A stretch of DNA of 64,000 bases from Stictocephala bisonia (lineage: Eukaryota > Arthropoda > Insecta > Hemiptera > Membracidae): contig JAQJVL010000176.1 of assembly GCA_035578905.1 (NCBI GenBank), positions 1,149,501-1,213,500 on the forward strand, read 5' to 3'. How positions within the stretch are numbered: position 1 is the first letter of the stretch; every line of letters starts with the position of its first letter. The translations under genes were made by a program, and so were the position numbers. Positions 12,145 through 21,153 of the stretch are shown here, piece by piece. The notes under the pieces were generated by a model, which worked only from the letters and a program-made list of their open reading frames with translations, did no database searches and was not told the origin of the DNA.

Positions 12145-12411
12145 TACAGTAAAAGTAAACGTCACACAACACAAATTTATTACAATATAAGCGCAAAATG
12201 CACAAATATATTACAATACAAGTACAAAACGCACAAATATTATGGTGATCGATTCCTTTGTGAATCCCTCTGGTCTGAGGAAGGTGGGCGTGGTTCACAG
12301 AAATCGATCACCATGATATTTGTGCGTTTTGTACTTGTATTGTAATATATTTGTGCATTTTGTGCTTATATTGTAATACATTTTTGTTGTGTGACGTTTA
12401 ATTGTACTGTA
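12145..12411. mobile_element. Hairpin MITE, TA-flanked, CAGT ends
   Basis: Two arms of about 110 bp pair almost perfectly: TACAGTAAAAGTAAACGTCA through AACGCACAAATATTATGGTG, against CACCATGATATTTGTGCGTT through TGACGTTTAATTGTACTGTA. The loop is GC-richer and about 45 bp long. Ends of TA-CAGT with a TA duplication are typical of Tc1/mariner-derived MITEs. The element has no coding capacity. Confidence 0.8.
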
Positions 12412-13869
12412 TATGTACCAACATGTATTATGCTAATTAAAAAACTAATTAATGACTTTAAAAAAATATGCAAAGTTTGATTCAAGGAAAGGTTAGAATT
12501 AGTGTATCTTTAGAATTACTGGAACTATTAGAATTACTATACTATAGGTTGAACACACCTTTAACTATACCACCTTGCAATGAATTATTCGAAAACTATA
12601 TATATAAGCCACCTGTAGAGTTGAATGCGGGTATACTGGATCTAGCAGACATATATCTTAACACTGTGAAAGAATAGTACAAGAGCAACCCTAAAATATC
12701 TTGAGTTTATATCCTCAATTTACTAAAGTAACACCATAAAAAGAGCAAATTACTTACAGAAGAACCACAGCAAGACTTGGGAGGAGGCTCGAATGTGTAT
12801 TGCACATGTCCTTAAACAAATTTTAATAAACTACTCGTATATATAAAATAAAGAATCAGATGATTACCATACACAACTTGTTGGCATTTGGGAAACGACC
12901 AGATATCCCATTCTTCAGAAAATGTTTATCCAGAATGTTTGAACATTCTTTTTCCAAAGAAATACAAAATATTATAATTGTATAGTACTCTTCATTGTAC
13001 AGTGCACTCGAGCTGGAAAGTTAAACAAACGACGTTAATTTTTCATTAAAAATATTTTTATTACTATCGTCATTTTCTGTCGATAAATAAAGTAGTGGTA
13101 CCTTAAACAATGAACCTATGGAAAGTCCTAATGTTTCTGTATTGTGTTTTTTCACTCTGTTCGTGTTTGAGCTGATTACAAAAGCATTACAAAGTGAATA
13201 TCGTTAGTTAAAGAGGGGAACATATCGTTTAACATTTTAGTAAAAGCAGGAAGAGTAGAAACCATTGTCTTTTAAAATTAAAGAATTTCGATTGTGAAGA
13301 TCTCTAGAGAAAACTCCCTTTCTCCTCTTCTCAATGAACCTGACAATTCAAGTGGAGCCTTTTGTTGAGCTTCGGAGAACAATGATTGGGAAAGTAGAGA
13401 GGCAAAGAGACTTCCCTCTCCTTTATACAAAACCATTGACTATCCCCTCAACTTATGATTTACACAGGAAAACTAAAGTTCTGTTCGTCAGATAATATGC
13501 TACATTGAAGAAGAACCTTTTCAACAGAAATTTTATTGTATTAAGAAACCTTCGATGACAATTATGATATTTAACATTAAAAAGTACCTCGAATTTCACT
13601 AAATTGAATAATTTCATAATACAAATGGACGATATTGGTAGACAGGAATGTATTGTTTAATAATCACATAGAACATTGTATATACTCTGGATGTTGCGTG
13701 ATGGATTATATCATAAGTCAAGGAATGAATTTCGAAAATATTAAGTCATTTTCAGCCACTATATGGAGTCCTGTACATGTCCTTTATGTACAAATATTAA
13801 AGAGTTCAACAGCGTTTTCTCAGATATTTATTTTTTTAATGTTTTAACGTATAAACATATTGGGTTCCT

Positions 13870-14050
13870 TATAGTGAGTTGTTGGAGATGGTTGAGTTGG
13901 GGAGCCTATCCTGGGTTATGGAGCAAGGCTATCTCAGCGCCTATGCGAGGTCGGGTGGATGATGGTCCGGTTCGGGGCTCTCAGTTTTCGTGGTTGCAAA
14001 CGATGCTATCTTAGATTCGACCCTCCTTCCCTTGCTGGGGGTGATGATGT
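13870..14050. repeat. GC-richer block, possible SINE or TE fragment
   Basis: A 170-180 bp stretch with phrases such as GCGAGGTCGGGTGGATGATG and GGTCCGGTTCGGGGCTCTCA stands out from the AT-rich surroundings. It has no TSR or TE protein similarity that I can read. The base composition is the only evidence that it is foreign. Confidence 0.3.
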
Positions 14051-16921
14051 CTTAACAATTCTTTGGTCTCGAACATATCAGATATAGTTATACTTGTTGA
14101 TAATTAATTAAAAAGTTTCAAAAATAATTTATTATATCGTTGATCGATAGTTTATCGAAAATCCTAGAATTTTGTTGTTTTTATTAATGTTGTAATATTG
14201 TTATTAATAAGTTGTTAATATATTTTATCTTAAAATTTGTTATGTACTTTATCTTTACATTTAAGATTCCAAGTCGTGATCGCTATTCACACATCTTCTA
14301 CCACTGATTGTAACCAACCAACAGCGGGACTAATTTAACTATACCACAAGTTCACAGGACTTGAAACAAACTTCTCTCACTTTAAACTCCACTTCTTATT
14401 AATATTAAAGGTCTGTTATTTATTGTAATTCTAATACTACAAGTTATTTGTGTATTGGTTTTAGCCATCAATAAATGAATATATATTTCTATATCGCACG
14501 TTTTTTTTTTATTTTTTCACTTTATGTTTTGCTTTATAAGTGATATATTTTTGTCATAGGCTTGTGTAAAGTAACCTTCATTATGAATATTATGAAATAT
14601 TACGTTCATTATAAATTAGATATTTGTTTCTTTTATAAATGGAGTTTATATGCATAATAGAAGTGTTTTTTATATGATTTATTCCTATATTTTAAGAAAC
14701 TGTTGAACACATACTGAGCATTTAGAGCAGGGTTACGTGCTTAGACTCTAATCTGTACACATGATATGAAGTGTTATAAATGTTTTACTGCCTCAGTATT
14801 GTTGGGCTTATAACCTGTTTTGTGGCAAGGAAATAAAATAATAGCTTTAATAATGCATATTTTTAAAATAAAATTTGTTATAATTTTGTCACGGGTTTGT
14901 AATATTCTAGATTTTGAGAATAAATTGAACATTGTTACACCATTAATAAGAAATAGTTAAATCCAATTCCAATCTTTAAGTAAAGAGCAGTAATTATTAT
15001 TTTAACGAAAAGGTGTAAATAATGACCAACTGGTATATTGTTGTTTGATACTTGAGTGAATAGTCCAATATGTGTTAACACAAGACAGCACCGATTAAAT
15101 CTGATTTTGAATTGTCTCTCTAAAAATCACGAAGGAAGGTTCTGTTTGTTGATTAGAAAACGTTTCAAGCTAGAATTACTGCACATTTTATTTAAAGCAA
15201 CAATCTTTCAGCACGTTTTCATTTCTTAGACTCATAAAAGCGCTTTTTAATTGATATATAATGAGAAATTACATTATAGTTTTTTTAAATATTAACAACA
15301 ACAACAGTTGTAGTAAATCATAAAATTTTGCACTGTTCACTTGGAATAAAAACCAAAACAAAGCAAAAATTAAAATGTATTCCACCGGAGGTTTCTCATA
15401 TTTATCCCCTTTCAGTGGTATGATGGACTGCCCGAGATGTACGTGGTACATTCGCAACAGTTCATTTATCAAGGTACATGACGTGCTCTGTGTATTCCGC
15501 AATGAAAAGATCACCTCGTCAACCATTCCCTGCGGCGCATCTCACAAATACAACTCTCGGATTGTGGAACATTTATATCCCGTGTTTTATAACGATTCCT
15601 TTTGACACTTCACACACTAACGATTGTTTTGGTTAAAATGTTACCATAAGAAAATGTTTTATTTAATTGGGATTACACGATAAAACACTCGCATGTATGT
15701 GTATTAGGTTACGATGGTGTTCAACATTTGTCAGATATTTATTCATTTAGAATGCAAACTGCAAAATAATTATGACTGAGAGTATTTGTGTTGTAATGAG
15801 AGGTCACTATAAAGACTGTGATTTAATTTTTTAACTAACTTCTTATTGTTATAATTGCGATATAATGTCAAACAGAGACAAGAGGGGATCAATGGATAAA
15901 CCAAAGGATAAACCATAACTCCTGAACTGTTAGGGTTTAGACTGGGCTCAAATGATCGAAAACAAAATTCTGACAAAAAATCTTTAGACGTTTGAACAGT
16001 CGTTTCCAAGTTATAGTAATATGGAACATTCTGAAATTGCAGTCAATAAGATTTTAAGAAATGCAATCGGAATCTTCTATAACCTGCAGATTACTCATCA
16101 GACTTTAATCCTGAAGTGAATATTTTTAATCGATTATTTCTATTAAATCATTAAAACTTAGTCCAATCTCACTCGCCCTATTCGTTCATTAGTTGTTCTT
16201 TCTGTTCGAAGAATTCTTCAAGCCCCATACAGCTGAAATTGGAGCGAGATTAAAACGAAGTTATGGTTTGTAGAGAAGGTTTCGTACAATTTTTTGCAAC
16301 AGAAAAAGTCCTAAATTTGGCCTATGAATATACTTCTATATACTTCTGTAAAACGAGGAATGAACGCCCTGTATTTATTTTGTTAAGTATATATTAAATA
16401 AAATAGGTTAAAAAAGTAAAAAATAAGTGTTTTTTATTGGTAATTTGTAAAAATTTATGAAAACAACTTTGTATATATCTGTTTCTGAACAGTTGACAAT
16501 ATGATGTTTGTATTTTATATTAATCTAGCAACCCATACTATTAGGACGGCAATTTTTCGGTTAATTTCTTTTTATAGATTTAAAAATAATAAGTGATAAG
16601 ATTGTATTGGCGCACTAAACCACCTAATTTTGGATATATAATAAAATAATTGTATGTATATACTGTATATTTAATATTTATTACATGAACCTCACTGTCA
16701 AGTTGAATCAAAACTTGGTGATGCCAAACGTGTAAAATTAAATGTATAAATAAAAATTACAAATTTAAATAACTGAACATAATTTATTATTTAGGAATAA
16801 GTAAATTTGTCAAGTTTGGTTAACGAGGCATTCAGTTAACTGAGCTGAAAATTGAAGCACCCTTCTAATGATTATATCTAATTAATACTTATTAACAAAA
16901 AATAATTATTTCGACTTAATT

Positions 16922-17122
16922 ACAGGATGATCCATAAGTTGCTTGATAAATAATTTATTGCAACAGTAATTATTTATTTTTTAATAACTATTTAAAATAT
17001 TTATTAAGTTTATAATTTAATAACTTCAACATAACCTCAAAATAGTACTGTATTGTTGTTTTAGACAACCACAGTAAAACTAATACTGAGTAACTGCTAG
17101 TCACGTGACTTATGGACCACCC
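16922..17122. mobile_element. Small MITE-like element with 18-20 bp imperfect TIRs
   Basis: ACAGGATGATCCATAAGT at about 16923 pairs with ACTTATGGACCACCCGGT at about 17108-17125. The interior is AT-rich and non-coding, and the size of about 0.2 kb is typical of MITEs. Confidence 0.55.
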
Positions 17123-18159
17123 GGTATAATGATTTAATCTCGTTATTTTTGATCAAAGAAAAATCAAGGAAATAGAAATTGTTAGGAAACTAGAAAGATC
17201 TTGTGTAAGTGAGTTGTGAAGTAAATTTGTATCTTTTTATTTGATGTATTATTGTATTACGAGTAGTTTCGTTACTTGCAAGTAGAAAGTTAGGCTTTAT
17301 CGTCTTATCCATGATATTTACTTTTATAAGGTTATATCTCTTTATATTTGGTTCATTCCATATTTCATTAATTGTTACTTATTTATTTACGTTTTTTAGC
17401 GGTTTATGGGGATTGGAGTTATTTAAACAAGGAAAATGGTTAAAACGGGTTTTAACTATTTTTTATGGTTAAAACGGTTTTTAACTGCTGTGAGAACCAT
17501 TTCTTATTTATTTAATTTTATTTATTTTTTACTTAATATTTATTATTTACTTTTTAGGTTTATTCCATAGTGCTCCTTTCTTTGAGAGACTTCTCCGAGA
17601 AAAATGCAGATGGTTTTATACCTATAGTAAATAAAGTTGTATAAAAAATGTAGGCTCATATTATACTTACTATAGGAAAGGCTTTGTTTAAACATTTGGT
17701 TTTCTTTGACGTGCTAAAACTACTATGCCAGATGTTGTTTATTAATATCTTACACAGTTGGTATTTAAATGGGAAGAGAACACAGTGAGTTGTTTGAATG
17801 GATGATGGATGTTGTCCACTACGTAGTGCATCATGAACACTGAACATTTTATCAAATAATTTGCATGTCTCTAAGTTTGCTTTAGATTGTGTTAGCTATA
17901 AAAACAAAACTTCACCTTTAAATTAAGTTTTGATTCAGTATATTTTAACATACACTCAATATATTAAATATGTATAAATGTTGAACTGACGATTTAATAA
18001 ATATTAAATAGCTAAAAAGTTAATTTAAAATATGATGAATATGATGAATTTTAAAAGCTCAAATAAAATACTTACAGTATTTTATGGACACGTTACAAAC
18101 AATCCAAAGAACAAAGATATTTCGTGCGATTTATTTAAGCGTATAAATAATGTATATTC

Positions 18160-18165
18160 TATAGA
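18160..18165 (+). repeat. Polinton target-site duplication, left copy (TATAGA)
   Basis: TATAGA directly abuts the first base of the Polinton (AGTAGTGTAAAAC) and is repeated exactly at 38796-38801. Polintons characteristically make 6-bp duplications through their retroviral-type integrase. Confidence 0.95.
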
Positions 18166-18230
18166 AGTAGTGTAAAACACGGGTTCTGGGGGACCTTTTG
18201 ACCTCTGTTATCAGTGTTATCACCACGTGT

Positions 18231-18327
18231 TGACCCCAGAGGTCAACTTTACTATTGTTTACAACTGATAATCAGCAAGGTCGTTGACCTTTCATTGATA
18301 ATCACCACGTGGTGACCTTGAAGGTCA
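18231..18327. promoter_or_regulatory. Cluster of nuclear-receptor-like palindromes and E-boxes in the TIR
   Basis: TGACCCCAGAGGTCA (18231-18245) and TGACCTTGAAGGTCA (18313-18327) are everted repeats of the AGGTCA half-site with 3-bp spacing. AGGTCGTTGACCT (18278-18290) is an inverted repeat with 1-bp spacing, one base off a perfect ecdysone-response-type IR1. CACGTG occurs at 18224 and again near 18306. The arrangement is mirrored in the right TIR. A regulatory role is inferred from motif clustering only. Confidence 0.4.
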
Positions 18328-18332
18328 AGTTT

Positions 18333-18512
18333 ACTACGAGCACGTGGACCCCCCGCGACGTTGTCGTAGGTCAGTGTTGTTTTGGTGTGACGTCATACCG
18401 TTTTCGCGCTCTTTTTTCTGTCAGTAGTACACACATACTATTGTTTACTACAAGCACGTGGACGCCCCGCGATGACGTTGTCCTAGGTCAGTGTTGTTTT
18501 GGTGTGACGTCA
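18333..18512. repeat. Internal direct repeat within the TIR (two units of about 62 bp)
   Basis: CTACGAGCACGTGGACCCCC through GTGTTTTGGTGTGACGTCA-like sequence at about 18333-18393 is repeated with small changes at about 18448-18512 (CTACAAGCACGTGGACGCCC onward). Each unit ends in the CRE-like TGACGTCA. The same pair is present, inverted, in the right TIR at about 38450-38632. Confidence 0.9.
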
Positions 18513-18556
18513 CGCCGTATTTATTAAAATTAATTGTATTTATTTGAAGCTGTGGC

Positions 18557-18642
18557 AAAAAGTGTCGAAGACCGGAGCCGGGATCGATCCTAGAACCTTC
18601 CGTTTGTGAAACGGAGTCGATACCACCGCAGCACAGTGACAC
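18557..18642 (-). other. tRNA-Val(CAC)-like segment in the left TIR
   Basis: On the minus strand an 81-nt unit starts GTGTC and closes GACAC, and is followed at once by TTTTT. Inside is a perfect 5-bp anticodon-type stem (TCCGT/ACGGA) with the 7-base loop TTCACAA, giving anticodon CAC with U33 and A37. There is an A-box-like GCGGTGGTATCGAC and a B-box-like GGATCGATCCC. The T stem pairs poorly and about ten extra bases separate it from the acceptor, so this is not a standard tRNA gene. It could be a tRNA-derived Pol III unit pointing outward. Confidence 0.45.
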
Positions 18643-19061
18643 ACCCGAGAGGGTAACGTAAGTAGCGGCAGAAGAACGCGTGACGTCCGCCGCCGCGAGC
18701 CAGATGCATTTATACTATATGAAATGTATATATTTTTTTTCTCCCAATAATTCGTATTTAATATAGTATTACTGTCGAAAAAAAAACAATTCAGTTTCTC
18801 TTTATACTATATAAAATGTACCAACTGTTTTTTTTTCACAGTGTTACCAACTCGCACGATTAATTGTCAAAAAAATATATGTCAGTGCTACCAACTCACA
18901 CGATTTATTACATTATACTATAATAAATACATATACGATTATTAAATTATACTATATTAAATACAAACGCGTTAATATAGTATTCTATTACTATCCCCCA
19001 CCACTTTTTCAATACAGGGTTATATAAAGGTATTGTTCAGACACTATTACCCACAGATACA

Positions 19062-19376
19062 ATGTGTGCAAACTTGCTGGTGGTCATGTTTGAGCTGAGA
19101 TTTGCAAAACCTAGCTGGAGTCCAGAAGCTGAAGAAAAACTTCAAAGAATGGCTGAACTGGTCGAGGACGTAGAAAATATAAAATTTAAGAGAGACCGTA
19201 CAGAGACAGCTGCTTGTAGTTCTGATTGTAGCGTTTGCAACAAAGTTAGAAATTACGAATACTCATTTATTAAATTGTTTGAAAGCATCGGTCCTAAAGA
19301 GTGTGGGGAAGAACTCTACAACAGACTAATGGCCGAGCTTAAAGGAGTTGAAGAATCACAAGTTCAAAGATTCTGA
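19062..19376 (+). CDS. Orphan protein, 104 aa, Polinton left-end gene 1
   Basis: First gene inside the left TIR. A TATATAAAGG box at 19021-19030 and a TTCAGAC initiator-like site precede the ATG by a short leader. The protein is helical and charged, with an E/K-rich middle (AEEKLQRMAELVEDVENIKF) and the cysteine cluster CSSDCSVC at about residues 52-59. It could bind a metal with few ligands, but no family is recognisable. It has no signal peptide or membrane span. As an end-proximal accessory gene it is more likely to act on the host than to be structural. The call as a real gene rests on its promoter, position and length. Confidence 0.6.
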   Translation: MCANLLVVMFELRFAKPSWSPEAEEKLQRMAELVEDVENIKFKRDRTETAACSSDCSVCNKVRNYEYSFIKLFESIGPKECGEELYNRLMAELKGVEESQVQRF

Positions 19377-19495
19377 GCAAGGACATCGCTTGACCCTAGT
19401 GTCAGGCGTTGCATTATACTATAGTAAATACGTATATGATTTGTTGTTCTAGCTTTGCTCAGACCGAGTTGTTAGTCGTTCGTCATACTTCAACC

Positions 19496-19822
19496 ATGGC
19501 ACACCGTGCTCCTGCTCAGGGTCAATCAAATCAAGATCAAAACAACAGCCGACGTCCGATAACCGATCCAACAATAACAGCTTATCAAACATATTACGAG
19601 AGAATATTTAGAGAAGGAAGAAAACCTGAACAAAGCAAATTTATTTCTTCTAGTACGTGGACAACGGGTGACACTACCTGGTATAGGAATCAAACTCATG
19701 TCGGACATGGAGGTGAACATGTGCAAGATCCAAACGTATCATCAACAACATTGCCAAGAACAAGAAACAGAACGTCTGAATTAGTAGAATATTGGTCAAG
19801 ACGTTTAGCGGGAGATACTTAA
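19496..19822 (+). CDS. Orphan protein, 108 aa, Polinton left-end gene 2
   Basis: The frame is open from 19409, but the first 29 codons run through promoter-like AT-rich DNA. I chose the Met at 19496, which is preceded by CAACC and follows a CTCAGACCG initiator-like site. The product begins MAHRAPAQGQSNQDQ, is rich in Q, N, R and T, and looks largely disordered, with a C-terminal helix (SELVEYWSRRLAGDT). No known domain is visible. The motif TCGCTTGACCCTAGTGTCAG just upstream (19387-19406) has an inverted relative near the right TIR, which hints at shared regulation of the two ends. Confidence 0.5.
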   Translation: MAHRAPAQGQSNQDQNNSRRPITDPTITAYQTYYERIFREGRKPEQSKFISSSTWTTGDTTWYRNQTHVGHGGEHVQDPNVSSTTLPRTRNRTSELVEYWSRRLAGDT

Positions 19823-19886
19823 AGATATGTTACAGTTGTCAGACTTCAAATCCTAGAAAGAGTATTTACATTATAGTAGTCGTCCA

Positions 19887-19954
19887 GACACGTGTTCAAT
19901 TGACGTCATTTTTACTGGTATAAATACATCAAGATTTCAGGGCTGAATCAGTAT
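19887..19954 (+). promoter_or_regulatory. Left inward promoter (GACGTCA-TATA-CAGTAT)
   Basis: The order is CACGTGTTCAATTGACGTCA, TATAAATA at 19919-19926, and the arthropod initiator TCAGT at 19948-19952, about 30 nt downstream of the TATA. Nearly the same module occurs inverted at 37158-37094. Conservation across GACGTCA, TATA, CAAGATTTCA and CAGTAT while the surroundings differ argues for function. Confidence 0.75.
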
Positions 19955-19975
19955 TCGTGAGTTGTTTGTGTACAA

Positions 19976-20329
19976 ATGGTGATGAAGAAGAGAAGATCTC
20001 GGTTTGTCAGAAAAAATCGGAATACGTACTTAGAAGATCATATACGAACATTACCATTAGAATTAAAATATAATATTTTAGTAAATTTACCATTTTACAA
20101 AGTGCGTTTCATTGAAGATGATTATTTTTGGTATTTATATTGTAAAAAGAATAATGTGAAGTGGCATCCTTCTAAAAAAACATGGAAAGATGCATACTAT
20201 GTATACTACCGTGATTTTACACGGAAAGAAATGTGGAATTCTATGTTAAATGAATTGAGACATGGTTATCCTGATATTTCTGACTTAATTGATGAAGAAT
20301 TTTTGAAACGATTTTTAAACTATAAATAG
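19976..20329 (+). CDS. F-box-like (elongin A-style) protein, 117 aa
   Basis: After a basic start (MVMKKRRSRFVRKNR) comes LPLELKYNILVNLPFYKV, the LPxELxxxILxxLP core of an F-box. It continues with DYFWYLYCKK and TWKDAYYVYYRDF, which resembles the elongin A arrangement of an F-box followed by WxxLCxKDF and SWRxxYLR. F-box proteins bring substrates to cullin-RING ubiquitin ligases through Skp1 or elongin C. A second, shorter relative is encoded at 20926-21153. The tail IDEEFLKRFLNYK also recurs in the 71-aa neighbour at 20395. The strong promoter at 19887-19954 lies just upstream. The F-box assignment is my reading of the motif and is moderately secure. Confidence 0.6.
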   Translation: MVMKKRRSRFVRKNRNTYLEDHIRTLPLELKYNILVNLPFYKVRFIEDDYFWYLYCKKNNVKWHPSKKTWKDAYYVYYRDFTRKEMWNSMLNELRHGYPDISDLIDEEFLKRFLNYK

Positions 20330-20394
20330 TAATTGGGTTGTGTATAATGGATCAGTTCATTAATTGACTTCGACCGTTAAGGTGTTCAGCAGGT

Positions 20395-20610
20395 ATGGAG
20401 TATGCTTATAGTAAGACTTTGATATTAACTAATAATTTAAAAGTAATACTCAGTAATTGGCAAACAAATACAAATATTTTTATTGTAAAAAAGAATAGTG
20501 ATAATAAACCTTATAGTTTTATTCATTTTAATTATGATGATTGGACAGAATTCAAAAAAGGATTTACCGCAATTGATGAAGAATTTTGGAAACGATTTAA
20601 GTATCAATAG
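20395..20610 (+). CDS. PC4-like small protein, 71 aa
   Basis: The second half (FIHFNYDDWTEFKKGFTAID then EEFWKRF) has the pattern of the carboxy-terminal domain of transcriptional coactivator PC4/p15: a strand, an acidic turn, W, then an amphipathic helix ending in I/ID. PC4-type folds bind single-stranded DNA and modulate transcription. The protein is shorter than cellular PC4 and lacks the usual basic KKG turn, so function is uncertain. It is paralogous to the 87-aa product at 20685, and a broken third copy lies at 21555. A CAG two bases before the ATG (GTTCAGCAGGTATG) could be a splice acceptor. Confidence 0.5.
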   Translation: MEYAYSKTLILTNNLKVILSNWQTNTNIFIVKKNSDNKPYSFIHFNYDDWTEFKKGFTAIDEEFWKRFKYQ

Positions 20611-20640
20611 TCTACTTAATTGTAACAGACAATAATTCAG

Positions 20641-20658
20641 TATAAAAGTGAACTCAGT
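20641..20658 (+). promoter_or_regulatory. TATA box and TCAGT for the overlapping 20685-21341 gene set
   Basis: TATAAAAG at 20641-20648 is followed by TCAGT at 20654-20658, with the first ATG at 20685. TATA-to-TCAGT spacing is shorter than the usual 30 nt, so the true start may lie near 20670. Confidence 0.5.
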
Positions 20659-20684
20659 CTTATCTTAGACACCGTCACGACAAC

Positions 20685-20948
20685 ATGGAAACTCACAAGA
20701 TCTATTCACATGATGATGATGGAAATCATCAATACGAAACTTTATTTATAATAATAGGAAATAAATTACGTGCTTTAGTCAGAAACAATTCTGATAAGAC
20801 ATATGTTATGATACAAAGTGAACGTGAAGTAATAAAATTGGATTCGGACCAATGGTTGCAATTGATAAGGTGCTTGCCAGCGATAAATAACGACTTTAAT
20901 TCTAGATTCAACAGTAAGGCTAAAGATGAAGCTTCCATTCAATCTTAA
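20685..20948 (+). CDS. PC4-like protein, 87 aa
   Basis: The region VIKLDSDQWLQLIRCLPAIN closely follows the PC4/p15 pattern in which a strand leads to xLxxxQWxxLxxxxxxIxxA. The N-terminal half (YETLFIIIGNKLRALVRN) supplies the beta strands expected of that single-stranded-DNA-binding fold. It is similar to the 71-aa protein at 20395. Its last 23 bases overlap the start of the F-box-like gene at 20926 in another frame, so these genes probably share a transcript. A role in controlling transcription or binding replicating single strands is an inference from the fold. Confidence 0.55.
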   Translation: METHKIYSHDDDGNHQYETLFIIIGNKLRALVRNNSDKTYVMIQSEREVIKLDSDQWLQLIRCLPAINNDFNSRFNSKAKDEASIQS

Positions 20949-21153
20949 ATTAGAGTTGTTATTCGATCTTCCTTTGGAGACTGTCAGTTGTATTGAGTGT
21001 GAATACTTTTGGTATTTATATTGTAAGAAGGAAAGTGTTAATAAAGAAGCATTTCTACAATTTATTTCATGGAAGGATACTTTTATGAAATACTACTATA
21101 GTGAAAAATTATTCGTTAACCTGGGATACAGACTGCAACTTTTGAAACGATGA
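20926..21153 (+). CDS. F-box-like protein, 75 aa (short paralogue)
   Basis: MKLPFNLKLELLFDLPLETV, then YFWYLYCKKESV and SWKDTFMKYY, matches the F-box-like core of the 117-aa protein at 19976-20329 block by block. It lacks the basic N-terminus and the IDEEF tail. It starts inside the end of the PC4-like gene and its stop overlaps the next start in ATGA at 21150-21153. This compact overlap suggests translation by reinitiation or leaky scanning. Two diverged copies in one element suggest different targets. Confidence 0.55.
   Translation: MKLPFNLKLELLFDLPLETVSCIECEYFWYLYCKKESVNKEAFLQFISWKDTFMKYYYSEKLFVNLGYRLQLLKR

Larger units (their letters stand above)
12412..18159. other. Giant THSD7 intron, left of the Polinton
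   Basis: About 5.7 kb of AT-rich intron. It contains a short GC-richer block at 13870-14050 and a small TIR element at 16922-17122. None of the open frames (for example 12468-12677, 13635-14014, 15269-16009, 17656-17847) has recognisable motifs or splice support. Confidence 0.6.
18166..18973. repeat. Polinton left terminal inverted repeat
   Basis: Inverted match to 37958-38795. The outermost 330 bp are essentially identical between the two arms. It contains palindromes of TGACC/GGTCA half-sites, CACGTG E-boxes, two GACGTCA sites, an internal direct repeat and a tRNA-Val-like segment. The inner end is AT-rich (TAAATTATACTATATTAAAT), stopping at AACGCGTT. The left arm is about 30 bp shorter than the right because the right arm duplicates the AT-rich segment. 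Confidence 0.95.

Noticed and set aside
18309..18642. 64-87 aa frames in both TIRs
   Set aside because: They only read the internal direct repeat and the tRNA-like segment; no independent coding signal.
18557..18642. Functional tRNA-Val gene
   Set aside because: T stem pairs badly and extra bases separate it from the acceptor stem, so I list it only as tRNA-like.
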